Positions 27,141-36,078 of a stretch of DNA of 64,000 nucleotides are shown here, piece after piece. Position numbers and translations under genes: made by a program. The notes under the pieces were generated by a model, which was given only the letters and a program-made list of their open reading frames with translations, had not been told where the DNA came from and did no database searches. The stretch comes from Methylobacterium sp. CB376 (GTDB lineage Bacteria; Pseudomonadota; Alphaproteobacteria; Rhizobiales; Beijerinckiaceae), in NCBI RefSeq assembly GCF_029714205.1, contig NZ_CP121648.1, positions 1,116,001 to 1,180,000 on the forward strand, given 5' to 3'. Positions within the stretch are counted from its first letter, which is position 1, and every line of letters begins with the position of its first letter.

Positions 27141-28412
27141 CTACGGCCCGCGCGGCTCGGTCCCCAGGGTGCGGTCGAAGAAGGCCGCGATCTCGCCGAA
27201 GACCTCGCGGGTCTCGGGCGCGTCCGGGTTGAACAGGTACTGCGCGTGGCTCATGCCCTCGAAGACCTGGAGGGAGGCCTCGACGCCGGCTTGGCGCAGC
27301 TTGCGGTGGGTGCGCACCGTGTTCGACAGGAAGAGGTCGCGGGTGCCGGTGGTGAGGATGGCGGGCGGCAGGCCGCGGAAATCGCCGTAGATCGGCGAGA
27401 GGAGCGGGTCCTTGAGGTCGTGCCCGGCGGCGTAGAGGCGGGCGACGTGGGTGAGCGTGCCCTCGTAGGAGACCAGCACGTTGTCGAGCCACTCGTTGGC
27501 CTTGTAGCTGTCGCCGGTCTCGGTGAGGTCCGACCAGGGCGTGCCGGGGGCGATGGCGGCGGGCAGCGCCACCCCCTCCTGCTTGGCCCGCAGCATCAGG
27601 GCGAGCGTCATGGCGCCCCCGGTCGAGGTGCCGAACACCGCCATGTTCTCGGGGCGCTGCAGGGTGAGCGCGGCCTTCCACACCGCCATCGCGTCGTCGA
27701 GGGCGGCCGGGAAGGGCGCGTCCGGCGGCATGCGGTAGTCGAAGGAGATCACCGTGAAGCCGCCGAACGCCGCCATCAGCACCGCCTCGACGGTGCCGGC
27801 CTCGCCCGGGTTGTGGACGTAGCCGCCCCCGTGGATGTGGACGAGGAGGCGGTTGCGGTTGCGCTCGGGCAGGTCCCGGGGGGCGATGATCCAGGCCTTC
27901 ACGCCCCCGATCACCTCCGGGGTCGCGATCACGCCGAGGCGCTCGCGCAGGGCCGGCAGGGAGGCGGCCGCCTGGGCAGCGAGCCGCGCGACCAGGGCCT
28001 TCCACTCGGCCACGCCGTCCGGGTTGGCGTTCCAGGCCGGAGACCGGTACGGGGCCGCGATGGCCGCCTGGAATTCCGGGCTGACCGTGCCGGGCACCGG
28101 GATGCGCCGGCCCGGCACCGTCCGCGGGCCGGGCTTGCCATTGGCGGCGCTCTGCTCGGCTTCGAGCCGGGCGAAATCCGGTGCGCTCGCCGTCGGCGCC
28201 TGCGGACCGGCCGCCGGCGCGTTGGCCGCGGGCGACGGGATGCTGGCCGCGGGCGACGGGATGCTGGCCGCGGGCGCTTGGACGCTGGCCGCGGGCGCTT
28301 GCGCGCCGGCCGAAGGCGCCTGGGGGGCCGCCGGGGTCTGGGCCCGCACTGCCGGCACGGCCCCGACGAGGAGCAGGGCCGTGGACAGCGTCACGGCAGG
28401 CCGACGGATCAT
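27141..28412 (-). CDS. Exported alpha/beta hydrolase of the HSL/esterase type
   Basis: 423 residues from the ATG at 28412. Signal peptide IRRPAVTLSTALLLVGAVPA, then a Pro/Ala/Ser linker made of a seven-residue tandem repeat (AASIPSP), then the catalytic domain. HGGGYVHNPGEAGT is the HSL oxyanion motif, GTSTGGAMT the nucleophile elbow, and TGTRDLFLSN plus GMSHAQYLFN carry the likely acid and base. It should act on short esters in the periplasm. Repeated codons of the linker correspond to 21-bp DNA repeats. Confidence 0.85.
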   Translation of the reverse strand: MIRRPAVTLSTALLLVGAVPAVRAQTPAAPQAPSAGAQAPAASVQAPAASIPSPAASIPSPAANAPAAGPQAPTASAPDFARLEAEQSAANGKPGPRTVPGRRIPVPGTVSPEFQAAIAAPYRSPAWNANPDGVAEWKALVARLAAQAAASLPALRERLGVIATPEVIGGVKAWIIAPRDLPERNRNRLLVHIHGGGYVHNPGEAGTVEAVLMAAFGGFTVISFDYRMPPDAPFPAALDDAMAVWKAALTLQRPENMAVFGTSTGGAMTLALMLRAKQEGVALPAAIAPGTPWSDLTETGDSYKANEWLDNVLVSYEGTLTHVARLYAAGHDLKDPLLSPIYGDFRGLPPAILTTGTRDLFLSNTVRTHRKLRQAGVEASLQVFEGMSHAQYLFNPDAPETREVFGEIAAFFDRTLGTEPRGP

Positions 28413-28487
28413 GGGCGGAGCCTCTTCGTCCGGGAGCGTCTTCGCGGGCGGCGCGCAGCGAGCACGAATGCACGCACCGGGCCAGGT

Positions 28488-28523
28488 GGGCAAGGGCGCG
28501 GGCAAGGGCGCGGGCAAGGGCGC
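28488..28523. repeat. 3 x 12-bp tandem repeat
   Basis: Three perfect copies of GGGCAAGGGCGC, followed by a decayed fourth, about 75 bp upstream of the exported hydrolase start. Confidence 0.85.
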
Positions 28524-28706
28524 TTGCGCGCGCGGCACGGCGCGGATCGGGAGCCGGCGGCGTGTCGCCGTCACCACGGCCGGCGGGGATCGGGCCCCGG
28601 CCCGGGTTGCCGTCTGGCCTTTGCCGCAACCGGCCGTTAGGAGGAGCCGAATGGGGTTGACCCGGTTGCGCTGACCGGGACCCTGACGAGACCAGCGGGG
28701 AGACCG

Positions 28707-29093
28707 ATGTTCGTCCGCACCAGAGCCCGGCTCGCCGGAATCAGCCTCGCCGCCGCGGCGGCGCTCCTCGGCGGCTGCGTCAACAACCCGCTCTCCCAGA
28801 CCGGCGGCGTCCTCCCGGCGGGGGAGATCGGCCCGCCCCCCTCCGCCCGCGCGGATCTGCGCACGCCGGCCCGGAGCGCGGCGGCGACGGATCCCGACCA
28901 GGTGGTGGCCAGCGAGCCGACGCGGCGCCTCAACATCCCGACCGCGGCCCGCGGGGCCGGCGGCGCGGACTCCCAGGCCCGCCGCATCCGCCGCGAGGAC
29001 CTGGAGGATTACAAGCCGTCGGGCGGCGGGGGCGGCGGATTGCAGCCCTCCCTCGGCTCCGGCGGCGCGGTCGGGGTCGGCGGGCGCTTCTGA
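28707..29093 (+). CDS. Small putative lipoprotein
   Basis: 128 residues. The N-terminus RARLAGISLAAAAALLGGC is a lipoprotein signal with lipobox LGGC, so Cys ~24 should be lipidated. The remainder is low complexity with an SQARRIRREDLEDYKPSG segment and a glycine-rich tail. GGGGAG precedes the ATG. Function unknown. Confidence 0.6.
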   Translation: MFVRTRARLAGISLAAAAALLGGCVNNPLSQTGGVLPAGEIGPPPSARADLRTPARSAAATDPDQVVASEPTRRLNIPTAARGAGGADSQARRIRREDLEDYKPSGGGGGGLQPSLGSGGAVGVGGRF

Positions 29094-29216
29094 GCCTCGC
29101 CGGATCTCGTCCTATTGTCTGGCGGACAATGGAGTTCTCCCGGCCCGGGAATGCTCTAGTTTGAGCCCCCGCGGGAGGGGCCCGCCACCGAGGCCCCTCC
29201 GCCGGAGGAACCCCGC

Positions 29217-29690
29217 ATGATCAAGACCGTCGCATCCGCCGCCGCGCTCCTGGCGCTGTCGGCGCTTCCCGCGCTCGCCCTCGAAGCCTCCAAGACCCAG
29301 GACATCGCCGCCCCGCCCGCCAAGGTCTGGGCCACGATCGGCGATTTCTGCGGCATCGGGCAGTGGCACCCCGCCGTCGAGAAATGCGTCCTCTCCGAGA
29401 AGGGCGGCAAGCCGATCCGGACGCTCAGCCTCAAGGGCGGCGGCACCATCGTCGAGGAGCAGGTGCGCCGCGACGACAAGGCGATGAGCTACACCTACAC
29501 GATCCTGGAGAGCCCGCTGCCGGTATCCGGCTATGAATCGACCATCGCGGTCAAGCCCGCGGGGGGCGGCTCGACCGTGAGCTGGTCCGGCTCCTTCAAG
29601 GCCAAGGGCGCCGACGACGCCACCGCCAAGGGCGCCATCCAGGGCATCTACGATTCCGGCTTGGCCGCCCTGGCCGCGAAGGCGAAGTAG
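29217..29690 (+). CDS. Exported SRPBCC-fold protein
   Basis: 157 residues. Signal peptide MIKTVASAAALLALSALPAL, then a START/SRPBCC-type fold: IAAPPAKVWATIGDFCGIGQ, WHPAVEKC, then GGGTIVEEQVRRDD and a last helix IQGIYDSGLAAL. MxaD, a periplasmic methanol-dehydrogenase accessory protein, has this fold, but the sequence is generic and no methanol oxidation genes are near. It probably binds a hydrophobic ligand in the periplasm. Confidence 0.75.
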   Translation: MIKTVASAAALLALSALPALALEASKTQDIAAPPAKVWATIGDFCGIGQWHPAVEKCVLSEKGGKPIRTLSLKGGGTIVEEQVRRDDKAMSYTYTILESPLPVSGYESTIAVKPAGGGSTVSWSGSFKAKGADDATAKGAIQGIYDSGLAALAAKAK

Positions 29691-29728
29691 GACGGCCCGG
29701 GCAGGGCCGAGGGACGTCGGGTCGCCGA

Positions 29729-29758
29729 CCCGCCTCCCGCCCGCGGGCGGGAGGCGGG
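29729..29758. terminator. Bidirectional terminator hairpin
   Basis: A perfect 30-bp palindrome centred on CCGCGG with arms CCCGCCTCCCGCCCG, placed between the convergent SRPBCC and MucR-like genes. Confidence 0.7.
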
Positions 29759-29767
29759 CGGCTCGCC

Positions 29768-30208
29768 TCAGGTCCCTCCGGCCGCCTCCGCCTGACCGCG
29801 GCGGCGGCGCTGCTGGCCGAGGCCGAGCGTCCGGGCGAGCTGCGAGCGCTGCTCGGAATAGCTCGCCGAGGTCATCGGGTAGTCGGGGGGCAGGCCCCAC
29901 TTCCGGCGATAGCTCTCCGGCGTCAGCCCCCGCATCGTCAGGTGGCGCCGGAGCGTCTTGTACGGCTTCCCATCCTCGAAGCTGATGAGGAAGTCGTGGT
30001 TGATCGAGCGGCGGATCTCCGCCGCCGTCGCCTTCTGGGGCGGCTCGGCCGGCCTGACCCCCTCGGCGATCCCGACGAGGGCGCTGTGCACCTCCCGGAT
30101 CAGCCGGACGAGCTCCCCTGTCTGCACGTGGTTGTTGGAGACATAAGCGGAGATCACGTCGGCCGTGAGCGTGATCGCCGATTCCCGTTTGTCGCTTGTG
30201 CCGTCCAT
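29768..30208 (-). CDS. MucR/Ros-type transcriptional regulator
   Basis: 146 residues with VISAYVSNNHVQTGELVRLI, then DGKPYKTLRRHLTMRGLTPE, YRRKWGLPPDYPMTSASYSE and RTLGLGQQRRRR. As in the other two copies the zinc cysteines are Ser and Asp and the second His is Arg, so folding is probably metal-free. MucR proteins bind AT-rich sites as global repressors. It is the only MucR-like gene in the core-like half of the window. Confidence 0.92.
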   Translation of the reverse strand: MDGTSDKRESAITLTADVISAYVSNNHVQTGELVRLIREVHSALVGIAEGVRPAEPPQKATAAEIRRSINHDFLISFEDGKPYKTLRRHLTMRGLTPESYRRKWGLPPDYPMTSASYSEQRSQLARTLGLGQQRRRRGQAEAAGGT

Positions 30209-30699
30209 GCGCCCACGACCTTAAGGCTTGGTGAACCAAAGAACGATTCTGGCCTTAGGTAATCGCGGAGAAAAAGACAAGGCCGTGAGTCCGTTTTCCC
30301 AGTCTAGATTGAACCCCATTGTATACAGGGGTAGGGCATACGGATGTCCAAGGAACCGCCCGCCGCGGGGGCGAGGTTCCAGACGGCCGATTCTGGGGCA
30401 TCAGACCGGCCGGCCGACCTCTCTTCGGGCGGTTTATTCCGGCCCTCCGGGCGCGGCCGACAGGATGTTTTAACAAAGGATAACGACGAGGGCCGCAGCG
30501 AGCCGATCTTCGGCCTGGTGCCGCCGACGCGCCCCGGGGAGCGGGCGGGATTGCCTGACGGCGCGGCAGGGGGGCTAGAGCACGGGACGGCGGGGCGCGC
30601 AGCGGTCCCGCCCCGGAAAGCCGTCGGACGCGACGGGAGGCGGGCGCCGCTCTCACCGCCGGCGATCGGCCCGGATCGAACCAAGTCGAGGAACGCCCG
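30209..30699 (+). promoter_or_regulatory. 491-bp control region before MFS/amidohydrolase pair
   Basis: A near-palindrome CCATTGTATACAGGG at about 30317-30331 contains TTGTATACA, the type of word bound by GntR-family repressors. A 119-codon frame (30344-30703) overlaps the MFS start but is low complexity and unsupported. No regulator gene is adjacent, so the assignment is tentative. Confidence 0.3.
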
Positions 30700-32013
30700 A
30701 TGAGTTCGACGCAGACGCGTGCCCCCGCGGGCGAGCCCGACGCCCTCAATGTGCCGGTGGAGGATGCCAGCCTCGCGGCGTTCTACCGGGACATGACCGT
30801 GCCGGAGCGCCGCACCTTCTGGGCCTGCGCGTCGGGCTGGGCGCTCGACGGCATGGACTTCATGATCTACCCCCTCGTCATCGGCACCATCATCAAGCTG
30901 TGGGGCGTCGATGCCGGCACGGCGGGGCTCGCCGCCACCGTGACGCTGCTCGCCTCGGCGCTGGGGGGCTGGCTCGCCGGCTACCTCGCCGACCGGATCG
31001 GCCGGGTCCTGACGCTGCAGATCACCATCCTGTGGTTCTCGGTCTTCTCGCTCGTCTGCGCCGTCACGCAGGACTTCACGCAGCTGCTCGTCGCGCGCGC
31101 CCTCCTCGGCCTCGGCTTCGGCGGCGAGTGGGCGGCGGGCGCCGTGCTGATGGGCGAGACGATCCGGGCGCAGTATCGCGGCCGGGCGGTCGGCTCCGTG
31201 CAGTCGGGCTGGGCGGTCGGCTGGGGCCTCGCCGTGCTGGCCCAGGCGGTGCTGTTCTCCGCGCTGCCGCCGGAGACGGCGTGGCGCTGGATGTTCGTGA
31301 TCGGCGCGGCGCCGGCCCTACTGGTCTTCTACCTGCGGGCCTACGTGCAGGAGCCGCAGGTCGCGGCCGAGACGCGGGCGCGGGCCGCGGCGGCGGGCGA
31401 CCGCCCCTCCCTCTGGGAAATCTTCTCGGGACCGATGCTGCGCACCACGCTGCTCGCCTCCCTAATGGCGGCGGGCTGCCAGGGCGGCTACTACGCGATC
31501 ACCACCTGGCTGCCGCGCTTCCTCACCACGGAGCGCCACCTCTCGATCGTCTCCTCGACGGGCTACCTCGCGGCGCTGATCGTCGGTTCCTTCGCCGGCT
31601 ACCTCGTGGGGGCGTGGCTCGCCGACCGGCTCGGGCGCCGGCCCCTCTTCCTGATCTTCTCGCTCGGCGCCATCGCGGTGGTCCTGGCCTACACCCAGCT
31701 GCCGCTCTCGAACGCCGTGCTGTGGGTGCTGGGCTTCCCCCTCGGCTTCTTCGCCTCGGGCTACTTCTCGGGGATGGGGGCCTTCCTGACCGAGCTCTAC
31801 CCGACGCGGCTGCGCGGGTCGGGCCAGGGCTTCTGCTACAATTTCGGCCGCGGCATCGGGGCCCTGTTCCCGGCCCTCGTCGGCTACCTCTCGGCCGGGA
31901 TGTCCCTCGCCTCGGCGATCGCGATCTTCGCCGCCGCGGCCTACGGGGTGTTCTTCCTGGCGGCCTTCGCGCTGCCCGAGACGCGCGGGAAGGTGCTGCA
32001 CGCCGATGCCTGA
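30700..32013 (+). CDS. MFS transporter of the metabolite:H+ symporter type
   Basis: 437 residues with twelve predicted helices. The N-terminal ASGWALDGMDFMIYPLVIGT (Asp in helix 1), the loop-2 signature GYLADRIGRVLTLQ, LLGLGFGGEWAAGAVLMGE and the repeat-2 loop AWLADRLGRRPLFLIF are typical of the sugar/aromatic-acid symporters (NanT/YhjE-like). It probably imports an organic acid. Its stop overlaps the start of the amidohydrolase gene (ATGCCTGA), so uptake and first breakdown step appear coupled. Confidence 0.88.
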   Translation: MSSTQTRAPAGEPDALNVPVEDASLAAFYRDMTVPERRTFWACASGWALDGMDFMIYPLVIGTIIKLWGVDAGTAGLAATVTLLASALGGWLAGYLADRIGRVLTLQITILWFSVFSLVCAVTQDFTQLLVARALLGLGFGGEWAAGAVLMGETIRAQYRGRAVGSVQSGWAVGWGLAVLAQAVLFSALPPETAWRWMFVIGAAPALLVFYLRAYVQEPQVAAETRARAAAAGDRPSLWEIFSGPMLRTTLLASLMAAGCQGGYYAITTWLPRFLTTERHLSIVSSTGYLAALIVGSFAGYLVGAWLADRLGRRPLFLIFSLGAIAVVLAYTQLPLSNAVLWVLGFPLGFFASGYFSGMGAFLTELYPTRLRGSGQGFCYNFGRGIGALFPALVGYLSAGMSLASAIAIFAAAAYGVFFLAAFALPETRGKVLHADA

Positions 32014-32892
32014 GATCCGCGACTGCCCCGGCCCCGACCCGCATCCCCGCGCGGCCCGCCGCTTCGCGGTGCCGGCCGGCGCGACGGACACCCACGCCCA
32101 CGTGATCGGGCTGCCCCCGCCTACCCCTTCGTGGCCGCCCGCAGCTACACGCCGCCCGCCGCGACCCCGCAGGCCTACCTCGCCATGCTGGACGCCACCG
32201 GCATGACCTACGGCGTGCTGGTGCAGGTGAGCGTCCACGGCACCGACAACCGGCTGATGGTCGAGACCCTGCGCGCCCATCCGCGCCGGCTGCGCGGCAT
32301 CGCGGTGATCCCCCTCGGCCTGCCCGATCGCGACCTCGCGGCCCTCAAGGAGGCGGGCGTGGTGGGCCTGCGCCTCAACGTCCTGTACGGCGGCGGCATC
32401 GGCTTCGATCAGGTCGAGGCCTACGGGGCGCTCGCCCGCGAGATGGGCTGGCACCTGCAATTCCTGATCGACGCCCGCCAGCTGCCGCCGCTCGCCGACC
32501 GGCTGTCGCGGCTGCCGGTGCCCTTCTGCGTCGACCATATGGGGCACATGCCGACGGGCTGCGGCACGCAGGATCCGGGCTTCCGGACCCTCGTGGGGCT
32601 GGTGCGGGACGGGGCCTTCGTGAAGCTCTCGGGGGCCTACCGGATGAGCGCGCAGCCCCTGCCCTATTCCGACACGGTGCCCTTCGCCCGCGCCCTGATG
32701 GCGGCGGCGCCCGAGCGCTGCGTCTGGGGCTCGGACTGGCCGCACGTGGCGCACTGGGATCCGATGCCGAATGTCGGCGACCTCCTCGACCTCCTGGCCG
32801 TGTGGGTGCCGGACGAGCCCGCCCGCCACCGCGTCCTGGTGGAGAACCCGGCCCGGCTCTACGGCTTCCCGGCCGTCAGCCCCGGGGGCTGA
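32006..32892 (+). pseudogene. Amidohydrolase family protein (PDC-lactonase-like), one frameshift
   Basis: The start overlaps the MFS stop. Frame 1 gives RRFAVPAGATDTHAHVIGLP with the metal-binding HxH. After the C-run at 32113-32117 the frame moves by one, and the rest (YPFVAARSYTPPAATPQAYL, LVQVSVHGTDNRLM, FCVDHMGHMP, WGSDWPHVAHWDPMPN) reads on to 32892. Together they form a normal ~295-residue TIM-barrel amidohydrolase like 2-pyrone-4,6-dicarboxylate lactonase. Loss of one C, real or by sequencing, would explain the break. The coupling with an MFS importer fits breakdown of a cyclic acid. Confidence 0.7.
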
Positions 32893-33004
32893 AGCCCATC
32901 GCGTAGATCACCAGGGCGACCGCGATCACCAGCAGGACGAGCCCGAACAGGGCCGGGCGCACCCGATTGGTGGTTCTCTCGGGCTTGTCGCTGGGCAGGG
33001 CCAT
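32876..33004 (-). CDS. 42-residue putative membrane protein
   Basis: ATG at 33002-33004, TGA at 32876-32878, overlapping the 3' end of the amidohydrolase on the other strand. Product MALPSDKPERTTNRVRPALF then GLVLLVIAVALVIYAMGF: a charged N-terminus plus one membrane helix. AGAGAG lies upstream. Known tiny membrane proteins of alphaproteobacteria have this look; no family is recognised. Confidence 0.5.
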   Translation of the reverse strand: MALPSDKPERTTNRVRPALFGLVLLVIAVALVIYAMGFSPRG

Positions 33005-33094
33005 CGGCTCGCGTCTCTCTCCGGGGTCTCGACCCCGGCCCAACGTCCCGCCCGGGCGCGGGTTCGCGCCCCGGCCAAAATACCCACCCTGAGT

Positions 33095-33811
33095 TTATCC
33101 GGCGGTGTCCTCGCCGATGTAGTCGCGCCAGATCGCGCCGCCGCCGAGGCCGGCCGTGAAGGCGGCGTGGGCCTCGCGCTCGGCCTGCGTCAGGCGGCTG
33201 CGCACGGCGCGGGGCACGTGGGCGGCGGGTCCGCCCAGGGTCGCCACCCGGACGGTGCTCGCCACGTCGAGCGTCAGGCCGAGGCTGGTCTGCTTGCCGC
33301 CGAGGAGCTCGATGTAGACTTCGGCCAGGATCTGGGCGTCGAGGAGCGCCCCGTGCTTGGTGCGGCGGGAATTGTCGATCCCGTAGCGGGCGCACAGCGC
33401 GTCGAGATTGTTGGCGGCGTTCGGATGCTTGCGCCGGGCGAGCGCCAGGGTGTCGACCACGCCCGCGAGGTCGATGGCCGGCGGGGCCGCGTCGCCGAGG
33501 CGGGCGTACTCGGCGTTGAGGAAGCCGACGTCGAAGGCGGCGTTGTGGATGACGAAGGTGGCGTCGCCGCAGAAATCGAGGAAGGCCGGCAGGATCGCGG
33601 CGAAGGGCGGCTTGTCGGCCAGGAACGCGTCCGCGAGGCCGTGCACCGCGAGCGCGCCCTGCGAGACCGGGCGCTGCGGGTTGATGTAGCGGTGGAATTC
33701 CCGTCCGGTCGGAATGTGGTTGAGGAGCTCGATGCCGCCGATCTCGACGAGGCGGTCGGTCTTCGCGTCGGTCCCGGTGGTCTCGGTGTCGAGGACGATC
33801 TCGCGCAGCAT
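33095..33811 (-). CDS. dnaQ: DNA polymerase III epsilon subunit (proofreading 3'-5' exonuclease)
   Basis: 238 residues from MLREIVLDTETTGTDAKTDR; the longer frame to 33931 adds low-complexity residues only. The DEDDh set is present: DTETTG (motif I), HNAAFDVGFLNAEY (motif II), and HGALLDAQILAEVY with His and Asp of motif III. The subunit edits replication errors within the Pol III core. Gene order dnaQ-coaE-aroE-maf is the conserved origin-proximal order of alphaproteobacteria. Confidence 0.95.
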   Translation of the reverse strand: MLREIVLDTETTGTDAKTDRLVEIGGIELLNHIPTGREFHRYINPQRPVSQGALAVHGLADAFLADKPPFAAILPAFLDFCGDATFVIHNAAFDVGFLNAEYARLGDAAPPAIDLAGVVDTLALARRKHPNAANNLDALCARYGIDNSRRTKHGALLDAQILAEVYIELLGGKQTSLGLTLDVASTVRVATLGGPAAHVPRAVRSRLTQAEREAHAAFTAGLGGGAIWRDYIGEDTAG

Positions 33812-33927
33812 GCCGGCTCCCCGTGGTGGTCCCCTCCGGATAACCGGAAATCCTTTCCCCGGCCCTGCGCCCGATGCCCGTCCGCCGAGGCCTCGGCCGC
33901 GTTCGCCGCAGGGGTCGCCGGTTCGGC

Positions 33928-34542
33928 TCAAGGCCGCCGCGCGAGGGTCCCGGCCCGCACCGCCGCGATCAGCGCGTCGACCTGGGCCTGCGCGCGCGGG
34001 AAGCCCTCGCCGGTCTCGATGAGGGCGTCGGCGCGCCGCCGCTTCTCGGCATCCGGCATCTGCTTGCCCAGGATCGCCGCGAAGGTCGCCTCGGTCATGC
34101 CGGGGCGGGCCAGGACGCGGGCGCGCTGCACCTCGGCCGGTGCGGTCACCACCGCGACCGCGTCGCAGCGCGCCTCGCCCCCGGTCTCGAAGAGCAGCGG
34201 CACGTCGAGGACGACGAGGTCCGCCCCCGCATGGGCGGCCAGGAAGGCGGCCTCCGCCTCGCGGACCAGCGGGTGGACGAGGCGCTCCAGCCGCCCCAGG
34301 CGGTCGGGGCGGTCGAGCACCGCGGCGCGCAGGCGCGCGCGGTCGACCGCGCCGTCCGCCGCCAGCGTGCCGGGAAAGGCCTCGCCGATCCGCGCCGCCG
34401 CCTCGCCGCCCGGCCCGTAGAGGGCGTGCACGCAGGCATCCGCGTCGTGGACCGGGACGCCGCGGGCGCGGAACATCGCCGCCGTGGCGCTCTTGCCCAT
34501 GCCGATCGAGCCGGTCAGGCCGAGGATGAAGGGCCGGGTCAC
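33928..34542 (-). CDS. coaE: Dephospho-CoA kinase
   Basis: 204 residues starting GTG at 34540-34542, overlapping the aroE stop as GTGA. P-loop GLTGSIGMGKSATAAMF, then VHDADACVHALY, the CoA-domain lid VHPLVREAE and LVVLDVPLLFETG. It catalyses the last step of coenzyme A synthesis. Coupled with aroE in one transcription unit. Confidence 0.95.
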   Translation of the reverse strand: MTRPFILGLTGSIGMGKSATAAMFRARGVPVHDADACVHALYGPGGEAAARIGEAFPGTLAADGAVDRARLRAAVLDRPDRLGRLERLVHPLVREAEAAFLAAHAGADLVVLDVPLLFETGGEARCDAVAVVTAPAEVQRARVLARPGMTEATFAAILGKQMPDAEKRRRADALIETGEGFPRAQAQVDALIAAVRAGTLARRP

Positions 34543-35402
34543 CGGCGCCCCTCGAGATCCGCCACGACGAGGGCCCGCAGCTCCGGGGTGACGCGCGGCG
34601 TCACCCCGAACCAGCGCGCGAAGCCCGGCACCGCCTGGTGCAGCAGCATGCCGAGCCCGTCGACGGCGCGCAGCCCCCGCGCCCGCGCGGCGGCGAGGAG
34701 CGGGGTTTCCAGCGGCACGTAGACGATGTCGGCGACCGCCGCCTCCGGCGGCAGGCCCGACAGGTCGAGGTCGAGGGCGCCCGCCCCCGCCATGCCGAGC
34801 GAGGTGGTGTTGACGAGGAGCCCCGTCCCGCCCGTCAGCGCCGGGAGATGCGCCCAGGCGACCGCCTCGATCCGGGTCGGGTCGAGGGCGCGCAGGGCCT
34901 CGGCGCGCGCGGCCGTGCGGTTGGCGACGCGCAGATGCGGCAGGCCGCGCTCCAGGAGCCCGACCAGGATGGCGCGGGCCGCGCCCCCGGCCCCGAGCAC
35001 CAGGACGGCCCGGCCCGCGTCGGTCCCGGTGGTCCGCGGCCAATCCGCGCCGAGGCTCGCGTCGAGATGGGCGAGGAAGCCCGGCGCGTCGGTGTTGTCC
35101 CCGTGCAGCCGGCCCGCGGCGTCGAGGCTCAGGGTGTTGACGGCCCCGATGCGCTCGGCCCGCGGGGTCAGCAGAGCGGCGCCCCGGAAGGCCGCCTCCT
35201 TGTGCGGGATGGTCACGTTGCCCCCGACGAAGCCCCGCTCCGGGAAGTCCCGCAGGAAGGCCGGGAAGGCCTCGGGCGCCACGTCGACCCGCTCGTAGCG
35301 TCCGGGGAGGCCGTGCGCCGCGAGCCAGTGGCCGTGGATCAGGGGGGAGCGGGAATGGGCGATCGGGTGGCCGACCACGAAGGCCTTCGGCAGGGAGGTC
35401 AT
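34539..35402 (-). CDS. aroE: Shikimate dehydrogenase
   Basis: 287 residues. Substrate site VGHPIAHSRSPLIHGHWLAA, catalytic Lys in NVTIPHKEAAF, Asp in GDNTDAPGFLAHL, NADP-binding VLGAGGAARAILVGL and late GLGMLLHQAVPGF. It reduces 3-dehydroshikimate in aromatic amino acid synthesis. The start lies inside a 13-14-bp tandem repeat that also carries ATG triplets, so exact initiation is uncertain by a few codons. Confidence 0.95.
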   Translation of the reverse strand: MTSLPKAFVVGHPIAHSRSPLIHGHWLAAHGLPGRYERVDVAPEAFPAFLRDFPERGFVGGNVTIPHKEAAFRGAALLTPRAERIGAVNTLSLDAAGRLHGDNTDAPGFLAHLDASLGADWPRTTGTDAGRAVLVLGAGGAARAILVGLLERGLPHLRVANRTAARAEALRALDPTRIEAVAWAHLPALTGGTGLLVNTTSLGMAGAGALDLDLSGLPPEAAVADIVYVPLETPLLAAARARGLRAVDGLGMLLHQAVPGFARWFGVTPRVTPELRALVVADLEGRR

Positions 35403-35445
35403 GGGAGGGGGTCATGGGAGGGGGTCATGGGAGGGAGGTCATGGG
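35393..35445. repeat. 13-14-bp tandem repeat between maf and aroE
   Basis: About three and a half units of GGTCATGGGAGGG(G). Read on the minus strand it places CCCTCCCATGACC units, each with an ATG, at the aroE start and just after the maf stop. Confidence 0.75.
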
Positions 35446-36078
35446 TCAGAAGCTCAGGAGACCCCGCGCCCGCAGGCGCGCGAGGAGGGGCAGGAGCGGC
35501 AGGCCGAGGATGGTCGCGTGGTCGCCCTCGATCCGCTCGAACAGGTGGATGCCGAGCCCTTCGAGCTGGTAGGCGCCCACGCTCGCGGCGACGGCCGGCC
35601 CGGCGGCCGCCAGGTAGGCGTCGATCGCCGCCCCGTCGAGCGGGCGCAGGGTCAGGCGGGCGCTCACCACGAAGCGCTCCGCCACAGCCCCGTCGAGGGC
35701 GAGCGCCACGGCGGAATGGAGCGCGTGGCTGCGGCCCTGCAGCGCCGCGAGATGGGCCCGCGCCGCCCCGAGATCGGCCGGCTTGTGGAGGAGCGTGCCG
35801 TCGAGATCGAGCACCTGGTCGGCCCCGACCACCGCCCGCCCGGGCGCGTCCCGGGCGACGGCGGCGCACTTCGCCTCCGCCAGGGCGAGGGCGAGGTCGG
35901 CGGGCGGCAGGCCGCCGCAGGCCGCCTCGACGGCGCGCTCGTCGATGCCGGACGCGCGCGTCTCGACCGGCAGCCCGGCGGCTTCGAGGAGGGCGCGGCG
36001 GGTCGCGCTGGCCGAGGCGAGGAGGAGCGGGGCCGAGCCCCGCCAGGGCGAGGGCGCCGGGGCGGGCGGGGCGGTCAT
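35446..36078 (-). CDS. maf: Maf-family nucleoside triphosphate pyrophosphatase
   Basis: 210 residues from the ATG at 36078 (an in-frame ATG at 36108 is also possible). LLLASASATRRALLEAAGLP is the Maf phosphate-binding start, followed by ALALAEAKCAAVA, VVGADQVLDLDG, HKPADLGAARAHLAALQGRS and VGAYQLEGLGIHLFERIEGD. Maf proteins hydrolyse non-canonical nucleotides; in alphaproteobacteria this position beside aroE is conserved. Confidence 0.92.
   Translation of the reverse strand: MTAPPAPAPSPWRGSAPLLLASASATRRALLEAAGLPVETRASGIDERAVEAACGGLPPADLALALAEAKCAAVARDAPGRAVVGADQVLDLDGTLLHKPADLGAARAHLAALQGRSHALHSAVALALDGAVAERFVVSARLTLRPLDGAAIDAYLAAAGPAVAASVGAYQLEGLGIHLFERIEGDHATILGLPLLPLLARLRARGLLSF

Noticed and set aside
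29217..29690. Calling the SRPBCC protein MxaD
   Set aside because: Fold and signal peptide agree, but MxaD-specific residues could not be verified and no mxa genes are nearby.
30344..30703. 119-codon frame before the MFS gene
   Set aside because: Low complexity, no ribosome site, overlaps the MFS start; more likely leader region.
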